Shown: one piece after another, positions 1 through 6,220 of the stretch
Layout: the number at the start of each line of letters is the position of its first letter
Numbering within the stretch: position 1 is the stretch's first letter
Assembly (NCBI GenBank): GCA_900550105.1
Contig: URQW01000045.1
Span: 1-22,377, forward strand
Length of the DNA: 22,377 bases
Direction of reading: 5' to 3'
Origin: an uncultured Pelosinus sp.
GTDB taxonomy: Bacteria; Bacillota; Negativicutes; UMGS1260
Translations under genes and position numbers: made by a program
Notes under the pieces: generated by a model
Told to the model about the DNA's origin: nothing
The model's database searches: none
Seen by the model: only the letters and a program-made list of their open reading frames with translations

Positions 1-126
1 AACCGCTGCCGCCCAATAATTTTTTGCTCTATTCTATACTTGCATTTTGGAGTTTACACAGAATTCGGGATACACCCCCACGAACACTCATAATAGTCTT
101 GTTTTAAACTAGAATGGCTTGACAGT

Positions 127-474
127 TTAGTTGTGATACCAAGTTTTAAAGCGCCTTATTTTATCTAATAACCCCCTTGAATTACCATCAAAACAAATAG
201 CTCTATCATCGACATACACTATTGCAGGTGGCTTGTGTACAGCTACGTCATCAACGACTATGCCATATTGTTTTAACCATATATTAATAGCTTCTTTTCC
301 TCCAGCTTGATGGCAGCGAGTAGACACAATCACAACCCGATAATGCTTTCGAATCTCCTCAATTGCTTCTTTTATCCCAGTAACAGGTGGATCAGGAATA
401 ACTTCAACTCCCTGAAATCCACTTGTATAGCTGTGGATCACACCATCAAAATCAAGTACAACGGTTTTGACCAT
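127..474 (-). CDS. Small HAD-superfamily phosphatase
   Basis: A 115-residue protein with the haloacid dehalogenase motifs. Motif I is DFDGV with nucleophile D8 and acid D10, motif II is the VSTRC segment (S51/T52), K81 is the likely motif III lysine, and motif IV is YVDDR (D89, D90). It should be a Mg-dependent phosphohydrolase; the substrate cannot be told. There is no cap domain, so it probably acts on a polymer end or a small nucleotide-like substrate. The start is ATG with AAGGAG about 9 bases upstream. This compact subfamily, opening with DFDGVIHSY, is one I associate largely with phage and prophage genomes (family knowledge), yet it lies outside the comM junction. It is transcribed divergently from comM. 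The 126 bases downstream hold no gene or clear terminator. Confidence 0.8.
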   Translation of the reverse strand: MVKTVVLDFDGVIHSYTSGFQGVEVIPDPPVTGIKEAIEEIRKHYRVVIVSTRCHQAGGKEAINIWLKQYGIVVDDVAVHKPPAIVYVDDRAICFDGNSRGLLDKIRRFKTWYHN

Positions 475-630
475 TATTATTTGCTCCTTATGATTTATTT
501 CGAAATACTAAGTATCCCCAAAAATATCTAATAGATGCCCTAGTTCTAAAGGTTTGGCAAAGAGGATTTTTTTCTATAAAAAAAGAAAGCAAGAAAAGAG
601 AACTATAAAGAACTTCTTGGGGGGACAAAA

Positions 631-1803
631 TTGTATGCACAAAGTTTTGGCGCTACGACGCTTGGCCTTGACGGAATTATTATTACTGTAGAAGTCGATA
701 TTAGTAACGGAATTCCCTGTTTTGATATCGTGGGATTACCTGACACCGCTGTTAGAGAATCAAAAGAACGGGTTCGGTCTGCTTTAAAAAATTCTGGATT
801 TATATATCCGCAAAAACGTATTACTGTAAATTTAGCTCCAGCAGAACTCAAAAAAGATAGCTCTGGATTAGATTTGCCTATCGCTATGGGAATTTTATGC
901 GCTAGTGAACAGATCGCTCAGGACAAAATTAACAATTGTCTTTTTTCGGCCGAATTATCTTTAGAAGGTCGTTTGCGGCCAATAAGCGGTATTTTACCAA
1001 TGGTCATAGCCGCAAAAAATCAGGAACTACATGCTATTTATGTGGCGCCGGAAAACGGGTCTGAAGCATTACTTATGGGAAATCCTTTTGTTGGAGCTGC
1101 CGCTACATTACGCCAGCTTGTTGGTTATTTGACAGAGAATCAGGCTCTGCCTTGTATTGAGGCAGAGCCTGAAGCATTTTTTAGCGGCAATTACGAATTT
1201 GATTTTGCTGATATTCAAGGGCAACTTGTTGCCAAAAGAGCTATGGAAATTGCCGCTGCTGGCGGCCATAATCTACTTATGGTCGGCCCACCAGGAGCGG
1301 GAAAAACAATGCTGGCGAAAGCGCTGCCTTCTATTTTACCGCCGCTTACAGAAGAAGAAGCATTAGAAGTAACTAAAATCTATAGCGTCAGCGGCGAATT
1401 GCAGAGGCCTTCAGGCCTTATACGAAAACGATCTTTTCGCCACCCTCACCATACACTTTCAGCTGCAAGCATGATTGGTGGCGGGAGAATCCCTAGACCT
1501 GGAGAAGTAAGTCTGGCTCATCATGGCGTATTATTTCTCGATGAACTGCCCGAGTTTTCACGTCAGGTGCTTGAAGTATTGCGGCAACCCTTAGAGGATG
1601 GTATTGTAACTATTGCTAGAGTAAATGCCACTATTTCATTTCCTGCTAGATTCGTATTAATTGCTTCTGCTAATCCATGTCCGTGTGTTGCAGAAGTTAC
1701 GAGGAAATTATTGCCAAGGGAGTTTCATGGGACAAATATTCCAACTCCAGGTATGGAAATCTGCCCGAATCTTTTCCAACAGAAATGGCCCGTCGCTGGA
1801 TAA
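631..1803 (+). pseudogene. comM: comM/yifB Mg-chelatase-like AAA+ ATPase, 3' part replaced at the att junction
   Basis: The first 352 codons are a normal ComM/YifB protein: an N-terminal Lon-protease-like fold, Walker A GPPGAGKT (residues 219-226), Walker B LFLDEL (301-306) and the conserved SANPCPC segment (346-352). In the family the next residue is normally Gly and about 150 more residues follow, including the C-terminal Mg-chelatase domain. Here the frame runs into unrelated sequence and stops at 1803. ComM is a hexameric helicase that promotes branch migration of transforming DNA, so this copy should be inactive. The start is TTG, with GGGGGG five bases upstream; the ATG two bases inside is out of frame. 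A possible promoter (TTGGCA at 554, TATAAA at 575) has only a 15-base spacer and is not called. The break is clean, as expected for site-specific integration rather than decay. Confidence 0.88.
1671..1690. other. Probable prophage attachment junction (attL) inside comM
   Basis: Homology to ComM ends after the codons for PCPC (about 1675-1686), and phage-type sequence begins at once. The crossover must lie at or just before 1687. The core cannot be defined without the other junction. No integrase gene lies beside this end, so it is expected next to the far junction, outside the window. Confidence 0.65.
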
Positions 1804-2177
1804 CAGCCAGAATGGATCAGAGACTATTTATTACAGACTTATCGAAACTAGCAAAAATGTCAAGAGAACAAATTACGAGCATCGAAAAGGGCTATTCAAC
1901 GAACCCCGAAATGTCAACATTAATAAAAATTTCTCAGGCTCTAAAAAAGCCAATTTGGTTTCTCGGCTGCTTCGATCTTCTTCCTGAGAAAACTTTTGCG
2001 CAGCGCTTAAAAAAAGCAAGATTATACGCTGGCCTGACAAAACAGGATTTATCGAAAATATTAAAAGTGGATCACAAATATGTTGCCAATTGGGAAAGCG
2101 AAAAATGGGTACCTAAAGACGCCAAGATGAAAGATCTCAACAAGTTTATTGAAGAAGTTTTTTCACAAAATAAATAG
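1677..2177 (+). CDS. XRE-family regulator with two HTH domains, N-terminus overlapping comM
   Basis: The open frame gives up to 166 residues with two helix-turn-helix domains of the XRE/Cro-CI type. The first spans about residues 37-90 (recognition region MSREQITSIEKG) and the second about 104-160 (LSKILKVDHKYVANWE). It is presumably a DNA-binding regulator of prophage or cargo genes. The start is uncertain. ATG 1677 lies in comM sequence, and neither it nor ATG 1785 or ATG 1812 has a good ribosome binding site. ATG 1812 is 8 bases after the truncated comM stop, so reinitiation is possible. Residues 8-36 look protein-like, which suggests that the gene originally began upstream of the phage attachment site. 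It is co-directional with comM and could be transcribed from the comM promoter. It ends directly at a strong hairpin. Confidence 0.75.
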   Translation: MSVCCRSYEEIIAKGVSWDKYSNSRYGNLPESFPTEMARRWITARMDQRLFITDLSKLAKMSREQITSIEKGYSTNPEMSTLIKISQALKKPIWFLGCFDLLPEKTFAQRLKKARLYAGLTKQDLSKILKVDHKYVANWESEKWVPKDAKMKDLNKFIEEVFSQNK

Positions 2178-2217
2178 ATAAAAAAAGAAGCTTACTATTA
2201 GCTTCTTTTTTTATCTA
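2175..2217. terminator. Bidirectional terminator, perfect 18-bp stem
   Basis: The arms 2175-2192 and 2200-2217 are exact reverse complements around a 7-base loop. The A7 and T7 tracts inside the arms give a U-run in either direction. It begins in the stop codon of the XRE gene and lies 14 bases from the stop of the converging membrane-protein gene, so it should serve both. Confidence 0.88.
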
Positions 2218-2231
2218 TTAGACTTTTTTCA

Positions 2232-3023
2232 CTATTTATTTTCTGACACCTGCATACTTTTTAACGAAGTATTACTCATTATGTCAAAAATCATTCCAAA
2301 AACAGCTGCAATTCGTAGATCTAATTGATTAGCTATATCAAAAGATAAATCTAAGTTTTTTAAAGGAACGTAATATTTAGCAACAATTTCTTCGTTCTGA
2401 TTTTTAATTACAAAATTACTTGTCGTAATAGAGCTCGAGAAGGAATTGCCAAATTCAAGAGCCAGTAAAAAATCAGCCGCAGTACCTAATCCTTCGTCAG
2501 TTGTTGTATCTAATATTGCTTTATACTCTACAATTTCTTGATTGTTTTTGAAAGTAAAACCATTATTTATAAAAACTATTTCACCTAAAGTTGCAAAGTC
2601 TTCTTTAACTTTGTAACTAGGCTTATGATTATTCTGTATAACCTCAATAGGTTTATCAGTATCAAGATTAAAGGAATACAGTTTTCCTTGCTTTAAAATA
2701 CAGCAACTGCTCCAACTTGTGCCATTCTCTATATTATTTTTGATGTGGTAATGAATTGAATCATTATTTTCATTGGTTCTTATAAAATATAAATCATTAG
2801 TATGATATTGAATATCTGTTGTTTTTTCCGCTTTCCTACCCTTTAAATGACTATTGATTATATTAACAACAACTAAAGAGATTAAAGCAGCCACAAAAAA
2901 AACCGCTGAACTCATTACACCGTGATCTTCTTTAAACATTGGATTATATTCTTGAAGCTTAATTAAAAAATATCCTGCTAAAATAAAAATGAGTATAATA
3001 ATCGTTGCGTTAATGTCAGACAT
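2232..3023 (-). CDS. Two-TM membrane protein with a soluble C-terminal domain, function unknown
   Basis: A 263-residue protein with two N-terminal membrane segments (about residues 7-22 and 38-57), then a Lys-rich turn and a beta-rich soluble domain of about 195 residues. I do not recognise it. The soluble domain shows alternating short strands (ILKQGKLYSF, EIVFINNGFTF, EIVAKYYVPL) and ends in one hydrophobic helix (LRIAAVFGMIFDIM). That layout resembles LURP-one/scramblase (tubby-like) domains, but I hold this weakly. The gene is AT-rich compared with the tail genes and stands alone between two terminators beside the attachment junction. This suggests a separately acquired conversion gene, perhaps for superinfection exclusion or defence. 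ATG 3023 follows AAAGG with almost no spacer, and a TATAAT lies about 14 bases upstream of the start, so the leader is probably very short. Confidence 0.6.
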   Translation of the reverse strand: MSDINATIIILIFILAGYFLIKLQEYNPMFKEDHGVMSSAVFFVAALISLVVVNIINSHLKGRKAEKTTDIQYHTNDLYFIRTNENNDSIHYHIKNNIENGTSWSSCCILKQGKLYSFNLDTDKPIEVIQNNHKPSYKVKEDFATLGEIVFINNGFTFKNNQEIVEYKAILDTTTDEGLGTAADFLLALEFGNSFSSSITTSNFVIKNQNEEIVAKYYVPLKNLDLSFDIANQLDLRIAAVFGMIFDIMSNTSLKSMQVSENK

Positions 3024-3144
3024 CCTTTCATGAACATATTATATAATCTTTCAAATGGAGTAATACGACAATATTTACCTATGACCTCATTTTCTTTTCA
3101 GAAAAAATTAAACAGCTGTTATCAACCATTAAATAAAACAACAA

Positions 3145-3187
3145 GAGCTCATCTTTCTTAGTTATTTCACTAAAACAGATGAGCTTT
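3145..3187 (-). terminator. Terminator of the Y-family polymerase operon
   Basis: A 9-bp outer stem (AGCTCATCT at 3146-3154 with its complement at 3177-3185) encloses a second, shorter pairing (TTAGT/ACTAA). On the minus strand it is followed by TTGTTGTTTT. It starts a few bases after the stop of the 54-residue zinc-ribbon gene. The plus orientation also has a T-rich tail. Confidence 0.75.
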
Positions 3188-3191
3188 CCTT

Positions 3192-3356
3192 TTATGCCCC
3201 AAGTAAAATTTTTTCCGACTCTGCACCGCAACGCCGACACTTTACAGCTATTACAATTGTCTTGCTATCATTTGAGATTCGAACAATCTCAAAATCAAAG
3301 CCTTCCATTTTTGCAGCTAAATTCTCCGTATTTCCACACTTACAACTTAAACGCAT
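3192..3356 (-). CDS. 54-residue zinc-ribbon protein
   Basis: A small protein with CxC near the N-terminus (C5, C7) and CRRC later (C40, C43), a four-cysteine set suited to one structural zinc. Its target is unknown. An upstream in-frame start at 3407 exists, but ATG 3356 has AGAGGTGA at ideal spacing and the upstream extension overlaps the previous gene, so 3356 is preferred. It is the last gene of the SOS-controlled polymerase operon, 13 bases after the preceding gene, and ends at a terminator. A co-transcribed role in damage tolerance is only inferred from position. Confidence 0.65.
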   Translation of the reverse strand: MRLSCKCGNTENLAAKMEGFDFEIVRISNDSKTIVIAVKCRRCGAESEKILLGA

Positions 3357-3369
3357 AAAATCACCTCTA

Positions 3370-3603
3370 CTAATCGGTCTCAATAAACCAAATACCATTA
3401 TCATCAAACAGTTTGATTTCTTTGCCGCAAATCCTGCAAGTATAGCGCATCCCTAAACCGCCAGCCTTTAGCGAAGCGGCTTGTCGAACATCTAATACTC
3501 GATCAATATCAAAACGACGGCCGTCATTCCAGATAATCTGAATCGGCCTAATACTACCCTGCGTATCATGTTCTGCTAATACTTTTACAATGACCTTTCC
3601 CAT
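3370..3603 (-). CDS. Conserved small protein paired with the Y-family polymerase
   Basis: A 77-residue protein. The first 50 residues form a compact basic/beta domain (MGKVIVKVLAEH, then DGRRFDIDRVLDVR), followed by LKAGGLGMRYTCRICGKE, a C-x2-C pair near residues 55-58, and an aromatic tail. I recall proteins of this type directly downstream of polymerase IV/UvrX-like genes in Clostridia and Negativicutes; their function is not known to me. The start is ATG with AGAGGT about 8 bases upstream, and the gene begins 11 bases after the polymerase stop, so it shares the SOS promoter. A role as an accessory or regulator of the polymerase is inference. Confidence 0.7.
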   Translation of the reverse strand: MGKVIVKVLAEHDTQGSIRPIQIIWNDGRRFDIDRVLDVRQAASLKAGGLGMRYTCRICGKEIKLFDDNGIWFIETD

Positions 3604-3614
3604 AATAAAAACCT

Positions 3615-4853
3615 CTATCTAAAAAATGATGTTGGATGAATAACATGATCATCCTTAGGATTAAAACCGGTCAACAAACGATCTTGAAGCATAGAACAGC
3701 GCTGAATGCTATATTGACCAAATCGGCGCCGAATATCGTCGATCGTTTTTTCTACAGTTTCCTGCACTACTGGATCTTCGCCAAAAAGATCGAGTTGCAA
3801 ATGCCCAGTAGCCGTAACAAGATCAGAGCCGCGCACGCCTAAACTTCGAATCGGCCTATCCCAGCGATAACTACTATAAAAAAGCTCGTATGCTTTATCA
3901 ACAATGTCTCCCGATACGAATGTTGGCTGCTGCAGCTTACCTTGTCTTTCGAAGGATGCCAAATCATTGTCACGCACATAAATTGATACGGTCGTACATT
4001 TTAGTCCATGAGCCCTTAGCCTCGCCGAAACGCTCTCAGCTAATACACAGATGATCATTTTTACATCTTCATTGTTGACCAAATCCCTGTGTGTCGTTGT
4101 GCTATTGCCGATCGATTTAATAACCCGTTCTTCCCCGGCTTTTTTTACTGGTGCCAAAGCAAGGCCCTTCGCAAAACAAAATAGAGTCTCACCCCATACA
4201 CCCAGGAGCAGCTTTAAGCTATGTAAATCACGATTCGCTAAGTCCCCGATCGTATAGACGCCGCGACTTCGAAGCTTCTTGGCAGTTGATCGGCCGACAT
4301 AAAGAAGCTCATCAACCGGCAGCGGCCAGACCCTATCTCGAAAATTCTCTTCTATTATAATAGTTGTTGCATCTGGCTTTTTCATATCCGACCCGAGTTT
4401 TGCAAAGATTTTATTCCATGAGACTCCGACCGAAGCTGTAACTCCAAGTTCGCTGCGAATGCGCTGCCGAATCTCGTTTGCGATCTGTTCGCCAGCACCA
4501 AGTCGCCACACAGAACCAGTCACATCAAGCCAGCATTCGTCGATGCCAAACGGTTCAATCTGATCAGTATAGTCTGCATAGATCGCCTTTGCCATCTGAG
4601 AGAAACGAAGATACTTTTTGAAGTCGGCAGGTACCGCTACCAGGTCGGCTATTTTTTGTTTCGCTTCCCAGATAGCATCGCCGGTCTTTACGCCTGCTCT
4701 CTTGGCAATATCATTTTTGGCCAACACAATTCCATGACGTGCCTCGATATCGCCACACACAATCACGGGTTTATCTCTGATTTCGGGCCTATACAGACAT
4801 TCTACACTGGCATAAAAATTATTGAGATCCACATGCAAAATTGTCCTCGCCAT
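3615..4853 (-). CDS. dinB: Y-family translesion DNA polymerase (Pol IV/UvrX-like)
   Basis: A 412-residue error-prone polymerase that copies past DNA lesions. The palm motif HVDLNNFYASVE (residues 7-18) supplies the first metal-binding Asp. The catalytic motif is GIDECWLD (about 103-110) instead of the usual SIDEAYLD and retains the Asp-Glu pair. Helix-hairpin-helix and little-finger regions follow, and QLDLFG near the C-terminus is a sliding-clamp-binding peptide. The length is normal. The start is ATG with GGAGG about 8 bases upstream. A sigma-A promoter overlapped by a perfect DinR box lies just upstream, so expression should be DNA-damage induced. Bacillus phage SPbeta carries a comparable gene (uvrX), so prophage carriage has precedent. 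The gene symbol is the family name; this copy is of the UvrX/YqjW-like subfamily. Confidence 0.92.
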   Translation of the reverse strand: MARTILHVDLNNFYASVECLYRPEIRDKPVIVCGDIEARHGIVLAKNDIAKRAGVKTGDAIWEAKQKIADLVAVPADFKKYLRFSQMAKAIYADYTDQIEPFGIDECWLDVTGSVWRLGAGEQIANEIRQRIRSELGVTASVGVSWNKIFAKLGSDMKKPDATTIIIEENFRDRVWPLPVDELLYVGRSTAKKLRSRGVYTIGDLANRDLHSLKLLLGVWGETLFCFAKGLALAPVKKAGEERVIKSIGNSTTTHRDLVNNEDVKMIICVLAESVSARLRAHGLKCTTVSIYVRDNDLASFERQGKLQQPTFVSGDIVDKAYELFYSSYRWDRPIRSLGVRGSDLVTATGHLQLDLFGEDPVVQETVEKTIDDIRRRFGQYSIQRCSMLQDRLLTGFNPKDDHVIHPTSFFR

Positions 4854-4872
4854 ATTTCCGCCTCCAACAGAA

Positions 4873-4885
4873 GAACGTTTGTTCG
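4873..4885 (-). promoter_or_regulatory. LexA (DinR) SOS box
   Basis: Minus-strand CGAACAAACGTTC, a full match to the Gram-positive LexA consensus CGAAC-N4-GTTC. It lies 19 bases before the polymerase start and just after the -10 box, over the expected transcription start, so bound LexA would block initiation. Confidence 0.92.
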
Positions 4886-4890
4886 GTTAA

Positions 4891-4919
4891 ATTATATGGT
4901 TTTTAAGGCAAAAATGCAA
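4891..4919 (-). promoter_or_regulatory. Sigma-A promoter of the polymerase operon
   Basis: On the minus strand, -35 TTGCAT (4914-4919), a 17-base spacer and a perfect -10 TATAAT (4891-4896). The predicted transcription start falls in the LexA box. It drives the polymerase and the two small genes after it. Confidence 0.8.
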
Positions 4920-4932
4920 ATGGGAATAAAAG

Positions 4933-4973
4933 AAAAAATCCCTTTAACCAGTCACAAACCGGAAAAGGGATTT
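4933..4973 (-). terminator. Intrinsic terminator after the 89-residue gene
   Basis: A 10-bp stem (AAATCCCTTT, 4936-4945, with its complement at 4964-4973) is followed on the minus strand by TTTTTTCTTTT. It separates the 89-residue gene from the SOS promoter, making them two transcription units. Confidence 0.85.
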
Positions 4974-4984
4974 CATCAAAGATA

Positions 4985-5254
4985 TTAAGTTGTAGCAATT
5001 AAACATTCAAGAACACTACATTTTTGATGCCTAATCCACCAGTTGCATTGTGTTTCTGAAACAAGTCCCATTACCTTCACATTATTACGCTTCATCTTTC
5101 CATCTTTGATCATCTGAGCTATCTCGTGCAGTACCGAAATTCGAATTTGCTGTGCTGTTTTGAGGTACTCCGCAGCACCAGTTAATTCCGGTAATGTACC
5201 AAAGAACTCTTCGACTTCTGTCTGCTGGCGTGAACACTCTTTGATTCTCGCCAT
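4985..5254 (-). CDS. Conserved hypothetical protein, 89 residues
   Basis: A small soluble, mainly helical protein beginning MARIKECSRQQTEVEEFF, with a central helix ending in an acidic/basic stretch (IAQMIKDGKMKRNN). No catalytic motif is seen; three cysteines are scattered. I do not recognise a function. The start at ATG 5254 follows AGGAAGTG at good spacing; in-frame codons up to 9 bases earlier sit too close to that site. It lies upstream of the SOS polymerase gene but is separated from it by a terminator. A plausible own promoter is listed at 5275-5304, without a LexA box. Association with the polymerase is therefore by position only. Confidence 0.6.
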   Translation of the reverse strand: MARIKECSRQQTEVEEFFGTLPELTGAAEYLKTAQQIRISVLHEIAQMIKDGKMKRNNVKVMGLVSETQCNWWIRHQKCSVLECLIATT

Positions 5255-5274
5255 GATCATCACTTCCTAACTAT

Positions 5275-5304
5275 ATTGTATATTTTTGTTGTACTTCTTT
5301 TCAA
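5275..5304 (-). promoter_or_regulatory. Possible promoter of the 89-residue gene
   Basis: On the minus strand, TTGAAA (5299-5304), an 18-base spacer and TACAAT (5275-5280), about 20 bases before the start codon. An overlapping TATACA alternative gives a 16-base spacer. It is a reasonable but unremarkable match. Confidence 0.4.
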
Positions 5305-5311
5305 AAGAAAA

Positions 5312-5344
5312 TGCAAATAAAAGTAGTCGTCTAATTGGACGGCT
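5312..5344 (-). terminator. Weak terminator after bacteriohemerythrin 1
   Basis: A short hairpin (5325-5331 with 5338-5344, one mismatch on the minus strand) around a 6-base loop, followed by CTTTTATTT on the minus strand. It lies about 35 bases after the hemerythrin stop. The stem is short, so confidence is modest. Confidence 0.4.
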
Positions 5345-5377
5345 TCATTTCATAGCCTTTTCACTTATATACATATT

Positions 5378-5782
5378 CTACCCTCTCATCGCCTTTTGGA
5401 AAAAGCCAGAATAATGCATGTCGGTATTCCAAATATGATTAATCAACCACTCTTGTAAAAAATTTAAAAATTGATTTACTTTCAATAAATCCTGAGTATG
5501 TAAATCATATAAGTCTTTTACAGACTTTATAAAAGCGTTGTGTATATTTTTATGTTCGGGGTACTGCGGATAGTTAAATTTCATCATCAATGCTTCCTCA
5601 TGGTTTATATGCTGCAAAGTATAGGCATTCAGTTCATTTAAAAGTACCTGCATTGTGTCTTTACCATTACCGCTCTTTATAGAAGTTCGCAAAGAATTAA
5701 TCATTTCTATCAAATTTTTATGTTCTTCATCAATCTCAGGTACATATACGCTAAAATTAGAATTCCATTCAATAAGATCCAT
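5378..5782 (-). CDS. Bacteriohemerythrin 1, all diiron ligands present
   Basis: A 134-residue single-domain hemerythrin, a cytoplasmic four-helix bundle that binds O2 at a non-haem diiron site. All seven expected ligands are present at canonical spacing: H21, H58 and E62 (HINHE), H77 and H81 (HKNIH), H116 and D121 (HIWNTD). The N-terminal W-x-N-x2-SV motif is typical. Family roles include O2 sensing, storage and protection of anaerobes from oxygen. The start is ATG with AAAGGGG about 6 bases upstream. It is a paralogue of the gene at 7613-7996, which lacks one ligand. It probably forms its own short transcription unit. The gene is visibly AT-rich compared with the tail genes. Confidence 0.92.
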   Translation of the reverse strand: MDLIEWNSNFSVYVPEIDEEHKNLIEMINSLRTSIKSGNGKDTMQVLLNELNAYTLQHINHEEALMMKFNYPQYPEHKNIHNAFIKSVKDLYDLHTQDLLKVNQFLNFLQEWLINHIWNTDMHYSGFFQKAMRG

Positions 5783-5887
5783 AAAATCCCCTTTCTTTCA
5801 CATATAAAAAATTTAGTCTATTTCATTTTTCGTGTTATATTCCTCTAAAACCCGCTGCTTTAGTTATTGAAAAAATGCAGATGGTTA

Positions 5888-6121
5888 TTATTTTCCATTA
5901 AAATTCATTAGTTTTTTATTTATTTCGCCCTGTATCATTGTCTCTTGACCTAATACTTCTTTCTTCACGCCTAACACTTCGCACCGCATACAATAATAAT
6001 AGGTATATATGGTTTCACAGTAATCTGGGTTCCCGTGCTCGCCCCACTTCACAATTTTGGGATTATGTGATTTCTTCATAGGGCGATTACATTTTTCACA
6101 AACCAAATTAGTCACCTTCAT
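5888..6121 (-). CDS. Small zinc-ribbon protein
   Basis: A 77-residue protein with CEKC (C8, C11) and CMRC (C44, C47), a clear treble-clef or ribbon zinc site with a 32-residue insert rich in Tyr. It has a charged C-terminal tail and no other domain. Its role is unknown; such proteins act as nucleic-acid or protein adaptors. The start is unclear: ATG 6121 has no ribosome binding site, whereas TTG 6106 (codon 6) follows AAGGTGA at good spacing and would give 72 residues with both cysteine pairs kept. It lies between the HD-GYP gene and bacteriohemerythrin 1, in the same direction. Confidence 0.55.
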   Translation of the reverse strand: MKVTNLVCEKCNRPMKKSHNPKIVKWGEHGNPDYCETIYTYYYCMRCEVLGVKKEVLGQETMIQGEINKKLMNFNGK

Positions 6122-6186
6122 AATCGTAAAGATCTTATTACAAATTAACTACAAAAGTATTCTTGTACATTTATATTCCATGTCCA

Positions 6187-6218
6187 CTATCAAAGATATT
6201 TTTTTATATCTTGCATAG
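6187..6218 (-). other. Hairpin directly after the HD-GYP gene
   Basis: An 11-bp inverted repeat (CTAT plus AAGATAT, with one 2-base mismatch) around a loop of six A on the minus strand, starting 3 bases after the HD-GYP stop codon. No U-tract follows, so it is a poor intrinsic terminator. It may stabilise or pause the transcript. Confidence 0.4.
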
Positions 6219-6220
6219 TA

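Noticed and set aside
554..580. Promoter-like TTGGCA / TATAAA upstream of comM
   Set aside because: The spacer is only 15 bases in an A/T-rich stretch where such matches are frequent.
603..851. Open frame antisense to the start of comM
   Set aside because: It lies opposite strongly conserved ComM codons and has no homology or ribosome binding site.
5783..5887. Possible SigD-type promoter (TAAA, 15 bases, then GGAATATA) before bacteriohemerythrin 1
   Set aside because: The -10 half departs too far from GCCGATAT to support a flagellar-sigma claim.
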